Source: Paramacrobiotus metropolitanus
Taxonomy: Eukaryota > Tardigrada > Eutardigrada > Parachela > Macrobiotidae
Assembly (NCBI RefSeq): GCF_019649055.1
Contig: NW_026570599.1
Span: forward strand, 1-32,912
Length of the DNA: 32,912 bases
Reading direction: 5' to 3'
Part shown: positions 1 through 9,164 of the stretch, piece by piece
How positions within the stretch are numbered: the stretch's first letter is position 1
Layout: every line of letters begins with the position of its first letter
Program-made: the position numbers and the translations under genes
The notes under the pieces: model-generated
What the model was told of the DNA's origin: nothing
What the model saw: only the letters and a program-made list of their open reading frames with translations
The model's database searches: none

Positions 1-1
1 T

Positions 2-595
2 ATGGCAGGACTTCAGTCATACTTGACTACCGGACTGCCAGCAACGATGGCAGAATTGACCGTCATCCGAACAAGGATGCAGAATGCACAAAACCGCATC
101 GACCGCCATCACCACCTGACCCAAAACTTGGAAGCAGCGGAACGGAGGTCGTCCGCCGTACCAACCCCGCAGATAACGGATGTACGGGCCGCCATCGAGG
201 TCGGAAATCGAATCCTCGACGGCATGAGGATGACGCAGGGCGGAGATCTACCAGCCATCGCCAACAGAGCTCAGATAGTCAACGACCTCCACCGAAGTTT
301 GCGCATCGCCCGCCAATTACTCGAACTACGTGAAGGGATAACGACAGATGACCAAGCCGTCCGGCTGAACATGCATTACCGAAGGATTCAACAGATAATC
401 CAGAGCCAGACGGGCGGAACCGAACAACAGGTCCCCCAGCTCAGGTATCATGCAATGGCACTTCAGATTGGACAGGATGACCAGAGACAGAGGTCTGAAA
501 AACCATCCTCGACGGCAAAAGCCCTCCAAGCCATCTATGGACGGATAGCCAATGGAATCCAGAATCACCGACTTAGATCCAGTTCGGAAAATTAA
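2..595 (+). CDS. Helix-rich protein, possibly 5'-truncated by the window edge
   Basis: A 197-codon open frame beginning with ATG at base 2, so the true start may lie further left. The product is rich in Q, R, L and A, with amphipathic stretches such as TRMQNAQNRIDRHHH and IVNDLHRSLRIARQLLELRE that suggest two- or three-helix bundles separated by P/T-rich linkers. I recognise no catalytic motif or known domain. Similar helical modules recur in the next segments, so this is probably one unit of a modular structural (Gag-like or scaffold) protein, which is inference. The frame ends at TAA 593-595. Whether that is a true stop or a frame break cannot be told, because later segments are frame-broken. 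Confidence 0.5.
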   Translation: MAGLQSYLTTGLPATMAELTVIRTRMQNAQNRIDRHHHLTQNLEAAERRSSAVPTPQITDVRAAIEVGNRILDGMRMTQGGDLPAIANRAQIVNDLHRSLRIARQLLELREGITTDDQAVRLNMHYRRIQQIIQSQTGGTEQQVPQLRYHAMALQIGQDDQRQRSEKPSSTAKALQAIYGRIANGIQNHRLRSSSEN

Positions 596-683
596 TGACC
601 TCATAGCTCACAGGGCTAACTGAAGATCTCACTCGGTACGGTTTGCCCACCAGAGGTGTACAAGCACCGACCCGAACACAGCC

Positions 684-1199
684 ATGGATCAGGTGAAAAC
701 GGCTATCCTGGCGGAGAAGGAGAAACCTCCGACCTCACTGACGGATAACGCCCAACCGACGACGCTACCCTCGATAGCCATGGTGACTTCACCAGACGTA
801 TTCCGCTCACCACTACACCGACCACAGGTCGATAGTGGATCATCCGCCGAATACACAAGTGTTCGACCCGGCACGTCTGCGGACGCTCGAAACGCTGGAA
901 CGGAGACGGGACGAAGCGGTTAAACAGTCCAACACAATTAGGGAACGGATGCAGAACCTCCCAACAAGCGGAGCCGACCATCCCCAGAAGTTCCAAGTCC
1001 TGCTGAATCAGTACAAACAAGTGTCTGACAGCTCCACGGAATTCGATAAACTAATTCAGGTTGAACAACACATGATTCAACTAACCGCTACACCGCGATC
1101 GGCGAAGACCACACAGGGCCTTAGCCACACCAGCTGTAGACGGCGAAAAGACATTCGCGGACGCAAAGCCGCTGTGGAGGAGGCCATAAAATCCTGACA
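684..1199 (+). CDS. Frame-broken helical module
   Basis: Coding character is carried first by the frame opening at 684 (S/T/P-rich linker) and then, from about 850, by another frame. The second stretch includes ETLERRRDEAVKQSNTIRE and LNQYKQVSDSSTEFDKLI, a long helix-turn-helix pattern. Beyond about 1125 the coding signal moves again, giving A/K-rich helical sequence up to a premature TGA at 1195-1197. Two shifts sit next to short homopolymers (AAAG near 1164, AAAA near 1187). The region is best read as one ancestral helical module broken by single-base indels. No known family is recognised. Confidence 0.4.
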
Positions 1200-1240
1200 A
1201 AGGTATACGAACGTTCCCGACAAGGCTTGAACGCTTCGCC

Positions 1241-1456
1241 TTGCAGAAGATAAACGACTTCACAACTCACATAGAGTTAGTCGAAAATCTGATCCGAAGC
1301 GGGATGCCACAAACATTGGCGCACCAACAGCTGATACAGCCAGGAGTCGAACTATTGTCGAAACTTAATGCCGACAACCGGAGCATTTTAACCTTATCAA
1401 ATCGACGACGACCACACAGGCCGCAACGTCGACATTACCATCTACCGAGCTGGTAA
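1241..1456 (+). CDS. Frame-broken helical module, continuation
   Basis: An open frame with helical sequence (INDFTTHIELVENLI, then LAHQQLIQPGVELLSKL) that continues the preceding module after a frame change near 1230. The coding look fades after about 1395, where an ACACA-loop hairpin lies, and the rest of the frame is R/P/H-rich noise. No known domain is seen. It most likely belongs to the same long modular protein as the neighbours on both sides. Confidence 0.35.
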   Translation: MQKINDFTTHIELVENLIRSGMPQTLAHQQLIQPGVELLSKLNADNRSILTLSNRRRPHRPQRRHYHLPSW

Positions 1457-1748
1457 CAAGTACGCCCGAAGTAAAATACAACTAGCAGAGGACCTCCTGA
1501 AGCGAGTACAACGGCGAGCCAAAAGAGGACTCGAACATATGTCCCGAGGACCACCGCCGAACACCAGCCGCATAGAATTGCTGAAGAACCTGACAATCGG
1601 GTGTGGTCGAATCGGAAGCCCACCAACAGATAGTGCAGGCTACAGATCAGCTGGTAGAGTACGAACGAAGCCAACGCCGACCAGCCGACTCCGACACGGA
1701 GACGGACGCATGCATCGACCTCATCGGCTAACGGAAATGCACTCATAA
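1455..1748 (+). CDS. Frame-broken basic helical segment
   Basis: The frame that contains ATG 1539 is already open and coding-like from about 1455, reading a basic amphipathic helix (KIQLAEDLLKRVQRRAKRG) followed by a proline-rich turn and a second helix (SRIELLKNLTI). It degrades after about 1620. A new coding frame starts near 1795. Function is unknown; it fits the repeated helix-linker-helix layout of the surrounding element. Confidence 0.3.
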   Translation, partial: NKYARSKIQLAEDLLKRVQRRAKRGLEHMSRGPPPNTSRIELLKNLTIGCGRIGSPPTDSAGYRSAGRVRTKPTPTSRLRHGDGRMHRPHRLTEMHS

Positions 1749-1789
1749 TGCGGAAAAGCCGCAGGGAAAAGATGGCTGGAATAACCGAC

Positions 1790-3449
1790 GGGTGGAATCT
1801 GGAACACCTCCAGCGATCCTTTGTCAACGAGACACCGTCCGATCCTGAAACCCTTAAAGTGGCGAGACAGAAGATGAACGACCTGATGGCCTACCTGAAA
1901 AAGGCGGACATCCTCATGGGTAAGTGAACCAACCGAGGCCGACGAACGGCAACTCAGGTCGGTAGTCGAACGGATCACAGAGATCCTCGACGCGGAACCG
2001 GCATACTCTAAGCGGATTCCGACCCCATCGCCACCTCGCCGAGCAGCACCGACTACGACAGCGGTGATGACTCTAGTCGGCACAACACCGATGGAAAACG
2101 CAATCGCCAACATGGACATAATCACCCAAGCTGGACAGGATCTAGCCGATATCTTCTTTCACCGACTCAGTGGAACCTTAACGGAACAAGAGGAAACCGA
2201 CCTCACCCGGATCGACCGAGCATTACGACTCGAGTTGGATTGGGCCGATACTCTAGGCTCATGGGAAATTCCACCGCCAGGTCCGAACCGAGACCGGTTA
2301 GTCGAAGCACTTCAGTCGGTGATCGACTATGTCAAACAGTACTTGGCTAACCCGAACAAAGCGGGAGCACCGGTACCAGCTCGGGAGAGAACACCTTCCC
2401 CAGTCCCATCAGTTGGACTCGACGTCGAACTTCCATTCACCGAAGTAGTTGAACAAAAAGAAGTCAACATCGGCGAAGTCGAAGATCAGTATCGAGAAGC
2501 GGTCGAAGTTATGGAGAAGCTCGGAAAACAACTCCGGGAGCTCGACCCTAACAACGCTACGGAGAGACAGATGCGTGACGCCTTGGACCAGCAGTATACT
2601 ATCTGCTCAAGGCGGGTCGAAGATTTGTGGAAAGTCCTAGAAGCTAACCCACAAAGGGTTCAGCCGACCTCCACTCAGTCAAATCCGACTACTTCACAAC
2701 AACCGCCCGAGCCCACAATGGCCGAACAGCGGGAAGAACTTGATCAGAGGTTGGCCCGAGCTAAGAAGATCGCTGCCGACTTACAACGACAAGTCGACAG
2801 TATGGACGGAATAGATCCGACCATCCGCAACATACGGACAGCAATCGGAGATCAACTTAAGATTTCCCAGATGCATGTCCAAGACATAGAGGCGGAGTAC
2901 ATTATGCTCCGACGCAAATGGATGACGGATAAGACACGTCAGGAACGACTTGAGAGATACCGGAAGGAAACGCAACAAGGCGCATCCGGTTTGCAACAGT
3001 CGACGACTTCAAGTCATCCGACCTCAACGACGAGCTTGGTTCAACAAAGACCAATGGAAATGGCCGACCGGCCCATGTCTCCGGCTACAGAAGCTCGGAT
3101 CATGGAAGCCATACCGGACACGGATGAATTGCCGAGTACGGTCGCGCCACATATAGTCAAATTGTTGGCTCGAGTAGCGGAACTCACCACAGAGATGAGA
3201 GCCCGCCGAAATTTCTGCATCGACAACAGCCAAGAAGCGAACGACTTGGACCGAGACATCCTGGCATGGGGAAATAACGCTCGGTTTATACGACGACTTT
3301 GTCACCCGGACGCCCCACAGACTACCAGAGCTCGGCAACACCTGATTCGAACTACGTCATGGTTGGAAACCAGGGTGAACGAATACGAGGAAGAAAAGGA
3401 ACGGGACAAAGAACAAGAGCCGACCACCTGGCGACAGACGCCAGGCTGA
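1790..3449 (+). CDS. Long modular coiled-coil protein of the left element
   Basis: Coding starts in one frame near 1790 (helical, ending LMAYLKKADILMGK with TGA 1925-1927). It shifts near 1925 into the frame that stays open to TGA 3447-3449, which is open upstream of its first ATG/GTG at about 2064. This is the longest clean segment, about 505 codons. It contains at least three related modules of about 75 residues separated by P/S/T-rich linkers: one around REAVEVMEKLGKQLRELD, one around LDQRLARAKKIAADLQRQV, and a third C-terminal one around IVKLLARVAELTTEMRARR. Each has two helices joined by an acidic turn (LDPNN, MDGID), and the second helix follows an RxxRxAxxxQ pattern in two of them. It is probably a structural or scaffold protein; no family is recognised. 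Confidence 0.55.
2646..2660 (+). other. Loop-conserved hairpin aaccc-ACAAA-gggtt
   Basis: Perfect 5-bp stem with the element-specific ACAAA loop, lying inside the linker of the long coiled-coil ORF, so it is translated as well as potentially structured. Confidence 0.6.
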
Positions 3450-3457
3450 AGGTCGGT

Positions 3458-3483
3458 CGTCTCAGATCACAAAGATCCAGACG
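3458..3483 (+). other. Loop-conserved two-part hairpin with ACAAA loop
   Basis: An inner stem gatc/gatc (3465-3477) closes an ACAAA loop. An outer stem cgtct/agacg continues it after a small internal loop (ca against c). It sits 8 bases after the TGA that ends the long ORF, at a gene or frame junction. Confidence 0.6.
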
Positions 3484-3551
3484 GCTCGGAAACCGAGCTT
3501 CGACTCCGTCCGACTTCCACCTCCAGCCCCACCAGCCAAACCCGACCTTGA

Positions 3552-4242
3552 ATGGATAAAAGCAGTCGAACACACAGTTACTGCGGGCGGACGCCGTTAT
3601 CGTCGAACTCGAAAAAAGATGATGGACGAAACCGACCAGCGGAGTCCACAGTACTGTCAGATCGACATCAACCTCGGATACTTGGAGAACAACACCAAGG
3701 AAGCCCGATTTATCCTTCGACCAACAACAGTGTGGTCAGCTAAGAATCAGGAACGGCTGCAAACATTGGTAGCCATGATCCAGTTTTTCGTAGACGACTT
3801 CTACAAGCGGAAGGAAGCGGAAGAGCAACGTAAGCTGAAGAGGCCGCCCTCTGCGAAAAAGCCAAAGGTACAACCTGTCAAACCGACACAGGTAGTTCCA
3901 CCGGTGAGTCACCCAGACGAGCCGATGGACGAAGTGCCAGTCCCTCCACTTGAGGGCGATGACGAACCGATGGATACGTCGGAGGAAGTCGGAACAACGG
4001 AAGTAACCCGACCTAAGCCCCTGGAACGACCTACAACGTTACCTGGGCTCTCACAAAGAGAACCACAGAGTGAACGAACACCTGACGGTCGACTTATCCT
4101 CCAACCAGGCAGGATCGAACTCAGTTCTTTGGACGAGCCGACCGGTAACGTTGAAGAGCACGGACCACGAAGGCGGCTCTTCCCGTCGAAGTCGCCATCA
4201 CCAGTCCCAGTCAGGACCAAGGAACAACTCTTGAAATCCTGA
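3552..4242 (+). CDS. Low-complexity P/E/T-rich protein with basic patch
   Basis: Coding is clear in the frame of ATG 3619, ending TGA 4240-4242. A short globular or helical start (LGYLENNTKEARFIL, then LQTLVAMIQFFVDDFYKR) is followed by a basic stretch KRPPSAKKPK that looks like a nuclear localisation signal. Then comes a long P/E/D-rich tail with the repeated motif DEPMD (about residues 95-120). The start is uncertain because a different frame (3552) looks coding just upstream. No known domain is seen. The mixture of a basic signal and a disordered acidic tail suggests a nuclear or nucleic-acid-associated role, which is inference. Confidence 0.45.
4049..4061 (+). other. Small loop-conserved hairpin tctc-ACAAA-gaga
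   Basis: A 4-bp perfect stem with the ACAAA loop inside coding sequence. Short, so supported mainly by the recurrence of the loop elsewhere. Confidence 0.4.
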
Positions 4243-4249
4243 AACCCTA

Positions 4250-5410
4250 CGGCCCCTACCACCGGCCGAAGAGAAGCCGGGCCGGTCCGAGCGAAAGCGT
4301 ATTCACTGGCCGTCCAGAAATTAGTCGGCCAAGCTAAAACGCTGGACCTCCAACGGATACTCTACGAAGCACAACTTCAAGGAGGTATCCGAGATCGGAC
4401 CATGACAGAAGAGCAACAGACTCAAATGGCCCAGAAGATCCATGCTACCATCCAGGATAGAGACAAAGTCCTGAGAAGGTTGGTTACTGCAGATGCGGAA
4501 AGCAGGAGGTCTGGCATGGATCCAGACTGTTCCAGCGGCTCCACCAATCAGCATCAACCCGGGCGCCTACACACTGGAAATCCAACCTCGGCCCGGAGAA
4601 GAGGTGACCGAGAAGATTCCGATAACAATGTCGGACAGTAGCGAGGACGAGGAGAACGCGGACAACATCGACTCCGACGACTCCATGCACCAAAAGGCAG
4701 CGGTACCTACGAAGGGATCCACACCGAAACGAGGTAGATCGCCGGTAAAGCAGATTTCGCCGACTCGATCAGCATCCCAGCCGACTAAGCTGCCAAGTCA
4801 ACCGACGACTGAGAAACCACCTAGGTTCTCACCTCGGAACACCCCAACGAAACCAAAGAAAACCGAAGAAGCGATGGATACAACATCCTTCGGAAGCGCG
4901 AGTCGGAATTACGGTCGAAACGTCACCACAAAGGGACGAACCGACCTCCGTTCACTCTGGCCCACGTCTAACAATACCGACGAGTCTCGAACGAACGAGT
5001 CGACGACCGAGTCGGTTAACATACCGACCAAACGGAGTACGGCAAAGGAGAAACCACCTCAAGACTCGTCGCGGGAATTTCATGACGACCTAGCCCTACA
5101 ACACGTAAAGGACTTAACGAGGTCGGAACAGGACGCCTGCATCGACATGGCGTACCCAGAGGATAGGGAACTCTGGCACTCGCTGAGAATCCGACGTGCC
5201 AGTATAGTCGGAAATACCACGGAAGCTCGGCGTGACCACGACCGACTTACCGAGAAGATGGCCGACGTGATGAAACGAATGGGAGAACACTACCGAGGAA
5301 AGGGAGTCGACCTAAAGCCCTACAAGAGGCTACGCCGACTCAGCGCAAAGCCACCGCCCCGGAACCCAAGTCGACTAAGAAGACGGTACAGCCATCCGTC
5401 GTTAAAATGA
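4250..5410 (+). CDS. Helical plus S/P-rich basic protein, one frame break
   Basis: From about 4250 to 4500 one frame reads a helical segment (LAVQKLVGQAKTLDLQRIL and TMTEEQQTQMAQKIHATIQD). From 4493 a second frame carries on to TGA 5408-5410. The second part has an acidic serine cluster (SDSSEDEENADNIDSDDS), then a long K/S/P/T-rich disordered stretch (GSTPKRGRSPVKQISPTR). It ends in a helical domain of about 100 residues rich in R, E and D (EARRDHDRLTEKMADVMKR). The acidic-serine and SP/TP-rich composition resembles phosphorylated chromatin or capsid-associated proteins, but no family is recognised. Confidence 0.45.
4913..4946 (+). other. Nested hairpin with bulged A and ACAAA loop
   Basis: Inner hairpin cgtc-[a]-cc-ACAAA-gg-gacg (4921-4938) has a single unpaired A two pairs below the loop. 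Outer arms ggtcg (4913-4917) and cgacc (4942-4946) extend it. It lies in coding sequence. Confidence 0.6.
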
Positions 5411-5479
5411 AAGTTCCCTTCCGACCAGACAACCTTCCGTTCAGATCGACGACGATCGACATGAAGGTCATACTCGGCT

Positions 5480-6091
5480 AATTCCACGAAATCCCATAAG
5501 GATAAACGGAAGGCCAAGAAGGAAGCAGCAAAGCAGTCTGCCAAGTCGCAAGCGACGGAAGCCCAGAAGAAACCAGCCAAGTCGGAAGTCAAGCAGCCGG
5601 CTAAACCGCAGTCGGACTCCACGGTTAAGACGCCGAAGCCCAACCCGGCTAAGCGGCATAAGTCATCTGACGACTTGGATATTTCGGATGCCGGCCCACA
5701 AAGGACCGAGCAGATGGAGAAGGCTCAAGAACCGCACGACAAGGAGGCGGTCGAACGGAAATTCAAGGAAGTCATGGAACGAACCGGCACAAAGCCGGCT
5801 AAGACTTCAGGAGGTCGGCTACGAAACCCACCAAGACCACCGACTCCGCCCGAACAATCTCAGCCTTCAACATCCAAGCAACAGTCCGATGTAGAATCCG
5901 ATCAGGCCTCGGACCTTGAGGATAAGGACTCAATCTCCGACCACGGAGATGGGGATCCCTATGAAGGATTCAAAGGCGACATGAAAGAAATGTTTAACCA
6001 TGGAGCGGACACCGACGAATCCCAGTGGCCAGCTCCAGACGATGTACGAGCGTCTTCCGGACGAACAGCCGGAGGACCCGGTCGACATTAA
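5480..6091 (+). CDS. Lysine/alanine/proline-rich protein, linker-histone-tail-like
   Basis: The frame open from about 5480 to TAA 6089-6091 begins with a strongly basic K/A/P segment containing KRKAKKEAAKQSAKSQ, KKPAKSEVKQPAKPQ and TPKPNPAKRHKSS. This resembles the C-terminal tail of linker histone H1. It continues with a charged helical part (EAVERKFKEVMERTG) and a Ser/Asp-rich end. Preceding sequence (5330-5480) is coding-like in another frame. An H1-tail-like composition predicts DNA or RNA compaction, but composition alone does not establish homology. Confidence 0.45.
   Translation, partial: NSTKSHKDKRKAKKEAAKQSAKSQATEAQKKPAKSEVKQPAKPQSDSTVKTPKPNPAKRHKSSDDLDISDAGPQRTEQMEKAQEPHDKEAVERKFKEVMERTGTKPAKTSGGRLRNPPRPPTPPEQSQPSTSKQQSDVESDQASDLEDKDSISDHGDGDPYEGFKGDMKEMFNHGADTDESQWPAPDDVRASSGRTAGGPGRH
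5693..5707 (+). other. Loop-conserved hairpin ggccc-ACAAA-ggacc
   Basis: Four of five stem pairs form (C-A mismatch in the middle) around the ACAAA loop; inside coding sequence. Confidence 0.4.
5784..5798 (+). other. Loop-conserved hairpin ccggc-ACAAA-gccgg
   Basis: Perfect 5-bp GC stem with ACAAA loop inside the K/A/P-rich coding segment. Confidence 0.6.
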
Positions 6092-7052
6092 TCCGTACAG
6101 TCCGCGTACGTCGAAGTCGTCCGTATTCGGAGTGCCAAGGAAAACGGCAGGGACATCTACCAATCCCTGGTACAAGACTTGTCGAATAACATACAAGTCG
6201 TCGAAGGCGAAACCGGAAAGTGGTTAACGCATCAACTTATGATGCAAATCGTCGCCTGGACCTCGACTATGGATTAGCAGTCGCCGTCCACCGACAATGG
6301 GGACGGATGGCTGAACTTATCCAACCGGACCTCATCAAGTCACTTAAAAGTGCAGCAGCGAGGAACGCGGATGACACACCGACTAGAATCTGCAGTGTAT
6401 CGGATACATTCGAAACCCCCGCGGATCGACTTTGGTCCAAATCGCCCGTGTATATAACGTGATGTACATGGACAAGAAGGGTATCGACGAAATTATCACG
6501 TATAGGATAGGCGAACGAATCGCGCTCCTGGTCGAGAAACATATTCTCCAGACGACTAATGCGGAACGCGATGTCCCAGTTCGGTATACCGTGCCAAACT
6601 TCATACCGGAACAACATCGGCGTGAATTCAACCTCCGGATGTCTTACGTCAACACGGACAAGCCTCCGGCGGGCACGGAACCGACCGAAGAATACAGTGA
6701 TTCCAACGAACAACCGTCGGAAGATGCAGCCACTTTGCTGCATATAGCTCGAACGGCTGCACAGTCGTCACAAAGACGAGTACAAGCCTTAACCCGACCT
6801 CGAGCACCGCACGAACCGACAACATATGTCGGCACGGCATCGGCTCCGGCGGGACGAGCAAGCACAGCCAAACCAACTCGGAGTGCGAAGGGACGGTTCA
6901 TACCGAAGGACGTACAGTCACTTCCACCGTCCTCGCCTATGGAAATTTCGCCGGAACCAGAAGACTCGACCCAACAGAAGGGAAAGTCGAAGTCGACTAA
7001 AACGAAGTCGACTAAGCCGGCTAAGAAAAGGAACCGGAAGTCATCGGGCTGA
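6060..7052 (+). CDS. Globular protein with basic K/S/T tail, frame-broken
   Basis: Coding passes through three frames (about 6100-6275, 6270-6462, then 6432-7052). The ordered part is alpha/beta-like: IQVVEGETGKWLTHQLMMQI, then MAELIQPDLIKSLKSAAARN, then a segment around VQIARVYNVMYMDKKGIDEI and RIGERIALLVEKHILQTT. It is followed by a disordered P/S/T region and a strongly basic tail (KGKSKSTKTKSTKPAKKRNR) that could be a nuclear localisation or nucleic-acid-binding signal. The last frame ends at TGA 7050-7052. No known family is recognised. Confidence 0.45.
6765..6779 (+). other. Loop-conserved hairpin tcgtc-ACAAA-gacga
   Basis: Perfect 5-bp stem, ACAAA loop, in coding sequence 37 bases before a second hairpin. 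Confidence 0.6.
6816..6832 (+). other. Loop-conserved hairpin ccgaca-ACATA-tgtcgg
   Basis: Perfect 6-bp stem with the ACATA loop variant, in coding sequence. Confidence 0.6.
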
Positions 7053-7061
7053 TCTCTCGTC

Positions 7062-7440
7062 ATCCGAGGAAAAACCGAAGACGATGACGACGATGACGAC
7101 GAAGATTTCCGAACACCCGGAAATGGATCGCCGAAGGATGACGACGACGACGACGGAAACGGTAAACCTCCACCGCCGTCGAGCTCGGCACCCAACAGCA
7201 GGCCGAACCGGAGATACCGGCTAAACAACCCGAAGAGAAGGATAGCGGCGACAAGGCCGACGACTCCAAGAGTAACGAAGACGATGGCGGAGTATATGTT
7301 CCTCGTCAGTACGGTAAACGAGTACCACTGACGCCCGACTCCGACCACCAGCCACTTCGCTCGGACTTTCATGAGGATATGATAGAAGTCCTACCAGACG
7401 ACATTCCCCACTGGTCAACGTTAGGTTGAAGTATACCGGC
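7062..7440 (+). CDS. Asp-rich acidic tract protein segment
   Basis: In one frame the repeated GAC/GAT codons around 7078-7160 give two poly-acidic runs (EDDDDDDDEDF and KDDDDDG) separated by a short linker. A proline/serine run and a basic stretch follow. The run of GAC repeats is also low-complexity DNA, so coding status is uncertain. Poly-acidic tracts next to basic ones are common in nucleoprotein and histone-chaperone-type proteins; no specific assignment is possible. Confidence 0.3.
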
Positions 7441-7489
7441 ATTAAATCGGCTTCGAAACCCAAGCCAGTGTCTCGGAATATGATGCGGG

Positions 7490-8254
7490 ATGGATACATT
7501 CGCCGCTTTGAAGGCCTTGGCCACACGAGGACCGAAGTTCGCCACACCAAGAATCGCCTTCAAACTCCTCCAACACTGGAAGGTAGATGAGACGGGCGAT
7601 TGGCGACAACTTAGCCAGAACAACGTGCGACATTACTGCGACCTAGGATACCATGCAGGGAAGTTGATACGTACATATACCAGCGGAAAGCGGATGTACT
7701 ACGAGTTCCCACCGGCTAAGAAAGACCCGGCTCCTTCAACATATGAAGGATGGATACACGCTATCGAAGCGTGCATGGAAATGTCCTGGCACCCTGACGG
7801 ACTTACCCGCGGAGAAATACTTCACCAACTCATAGCGCGGTTCGAGTTCCAGTGGACATCAACGGAACCACAGCTGGTCGATCCCAAATACAAGGCCAAA
7901 CCGGACACTGCCGGACGGAAGAAGTACTCCCTGGACGACGAACTAGAATTCGTCATATCGAAGGCACTCTACCAACAATTCGCCACAAATACCGATAAAA
8001 CCCAAGGCGGTCAACGGTTTATCGCCTTAAATCCATCAAATCATCGACATGGACATTTACCGGAAGGAACGACCGACCTCGGCACAATCGACCGAGTTGG
8101 CCGACTCGCACCAAGCAAGTCGGCTCGGGTCGCCAGAAGCGCCTATACGGGAATGAGGAAACGCAGAATGCGTTGGGAGAGAGGCATAACCGACCTCCTC
8201 CCATTGACACCACATAGGCGTCATCGACCAACAGAAGTCGACTTACCTCATTAG
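7490..8254 (+). CDS. Conserved double winged-helix-like protein (left copy)
   Basis: An open frame of 254 codons from ATG 7490 to TAG 8252-8254. It is clearly homologous to the protein on the - strand at 32736-32119; both begin 30 residues before the shared core and align around LLQHW/LLKHW, HPDGLTRGEILHQLI/HPEGLTRREILNHLI and RFEF. Residues 22-75 read as helix-helix-wing, ending in a beta hairpin around YTSGKRMYYEF. Residues 88-120 form a second helix set ending at RFEF, followed by a wing-like stretch. The pattern suggests two winged-helix (DNA- or RNA-binding) domains; this is a structural guess, not a family hit. The shared start position supports ATG 7490. The last 60 residues are not conserved and may be a frame-shifted tail. 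Three hairpins sit over its 3' end. Confidence 0.65.
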   Translation: MDTFAALKALATRGPKFATPRIAFKLLQHWKVDETGDWRQLSQNNVRHYCDLGYHAGKLIRTYTSGKRMYYEFPPAKKDPAPSTYEGWIHAIEACMEMSWHPDGLTRGEILHQLIARFEFQWTSTEPQLVDPKYKAKPDTAGRKKYSLDDELEFVISKALYQQFATNTDKTQGGQRFIALNPSNHRHGHLPEGTTDLGTIDRVGRLAPSKSARVARSAYTGMRKRRMRWERGITDLLPLTPHRRHRPTEVDLPH

Positions 8255-8272
8255 ACGACCACAAAGGCGTCT
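8205..8272 (+). other. Cluster of three hairpins at the gene junction (left)
   Basis: Three consecutive hairpins cover the end of the winged-helix-like gene. The first is tgac-a-cc-ACATA-gg-c-gtca (8205-8223) with an A-C mismatch two pairs below the loop. The second is tcgac-CAACAGAA-gtcga (8224-8241). The third is agacg-[a]-cc-ACAAA-gg-cgtct (8253-8272) with a bulged A two pairs below the loop, overlapping the stop codon. The right element has three hairpins at the equivalent junction. Confidence 0.65.
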
Positions 8273-8299
8273 TGGACCAGCTCGAGAACCGACCTGGCC

Positions 8300-9160
8300 C
8301 GACCGTAGTAATTATAGGACGTAAATTATAGGATGCAACCGAGAAACGGTTTGCTGACTTTTGTTTTAACAGACTCGTACGGAAGAGCCCCGAACGGAAG
8401 CCTTTACGGTGGACTGCCAACAGTGCACGGACAACGCGACAAGGGACAACAACAGAATGCCCTGCGCGCTGTGCATCGTATCCTTCACGAACGAACGAAT
8501 TTCCGGCACCGGAGCGCAACACCGAGCTCAGGCGGCGGCACTTTACCTAAATGTGGTCGCTGGCAACAAGCGCATACCGGTACCTAGCCGGCAGAGAATA
8601 CCTGATTAACCAACTGGAGTCATACGAACAGGACAATCTGGCTACAATTCAGCGACAACGAGCTCGCGACCCGAGATGGGAAGAGACTCGACCACCAGTC
8701 CTAACAAATAGGCTGTTCGAGTACCGCCAGATGCTGGACCTGCAACGTCAACTTGACGACCAGAAGATAAAGGAGGTCGATAGGAAGATCGCCACAATGC
8801 GAGTCCATCCACCACCGACCGATTTCGAACCGGAAATAAAGATTCGGGTACAGACACCCACACAGGGTCTCCCGACAGTCGGAGAATTAACTCCCACAAT
8901 ACGCGATGTCTTCGTCGGAGATCCGAACCGACCGATGACCGGCGCATCTATACGATGATGATGAATATGCCGGACGGAACTCAGCCAGTTACCTTCACAC
9001 CGGCAACTCAGGAACAGTTGATGGCAATCCCACAGGGCAACGCCAGTAGTCACTCAGGCTCGTCCAACTGTTCCCCAGCAGATCCCCAGCCCGGAAATCC
9101 GGACTCAACCGGCGGCTCAACAGCAGCGCCGACCGAGCAAGAATCTTGCAGGACATGACC
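8300..9160 (+). CDS. Zinc-motif plus coiled-coil protein (left copy), frame-broken
   Basis: A frame starting at GTG 8409 encodes CX2C-X12-CX2C with Cys codons at 8415, 8424, 8463 and 8472. The - strand counterpart at 31775-31725 has exactly the same spacing, so this is a likely zinc-binding knuckle or ribbon. Downstream, two frames share a conserved ALYLNVVAGN-type segment, then a helical coiled coil (FEYRQMLDLQRQLDDQKIKE, from 8551). From about 8955 comes a segment with PDGTQPVTFTP that matches PDGQQYMAQIL in the right copy. Frame breaks lie near 8540-8570 and 8950. The start is unclear; the conserved part begins shortly before the first Cys. A nucleic-acid-binding or assembly role is inferred. 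Confidence 0.55.
8851..8870 (+). other. Loop-conserved hairpin accc-ACACA-gggt
   Basis: A 4-bp stem (8856-8868) with ACACA loop; alternative pairing of aga/tct with a bulged ca lengthens it. Inside coding sequence. Confidence 0.4.
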
Positions 9161-9164
9161 TTCG

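Noticed and set aside
1915-1930. Canonical-looking 5' splice donor ggGTAAGTg
   Set aside because: Coding signal continues immediately downstream in another frame (into 1925-3449), so a one-base frame change explains the data better than an intron.
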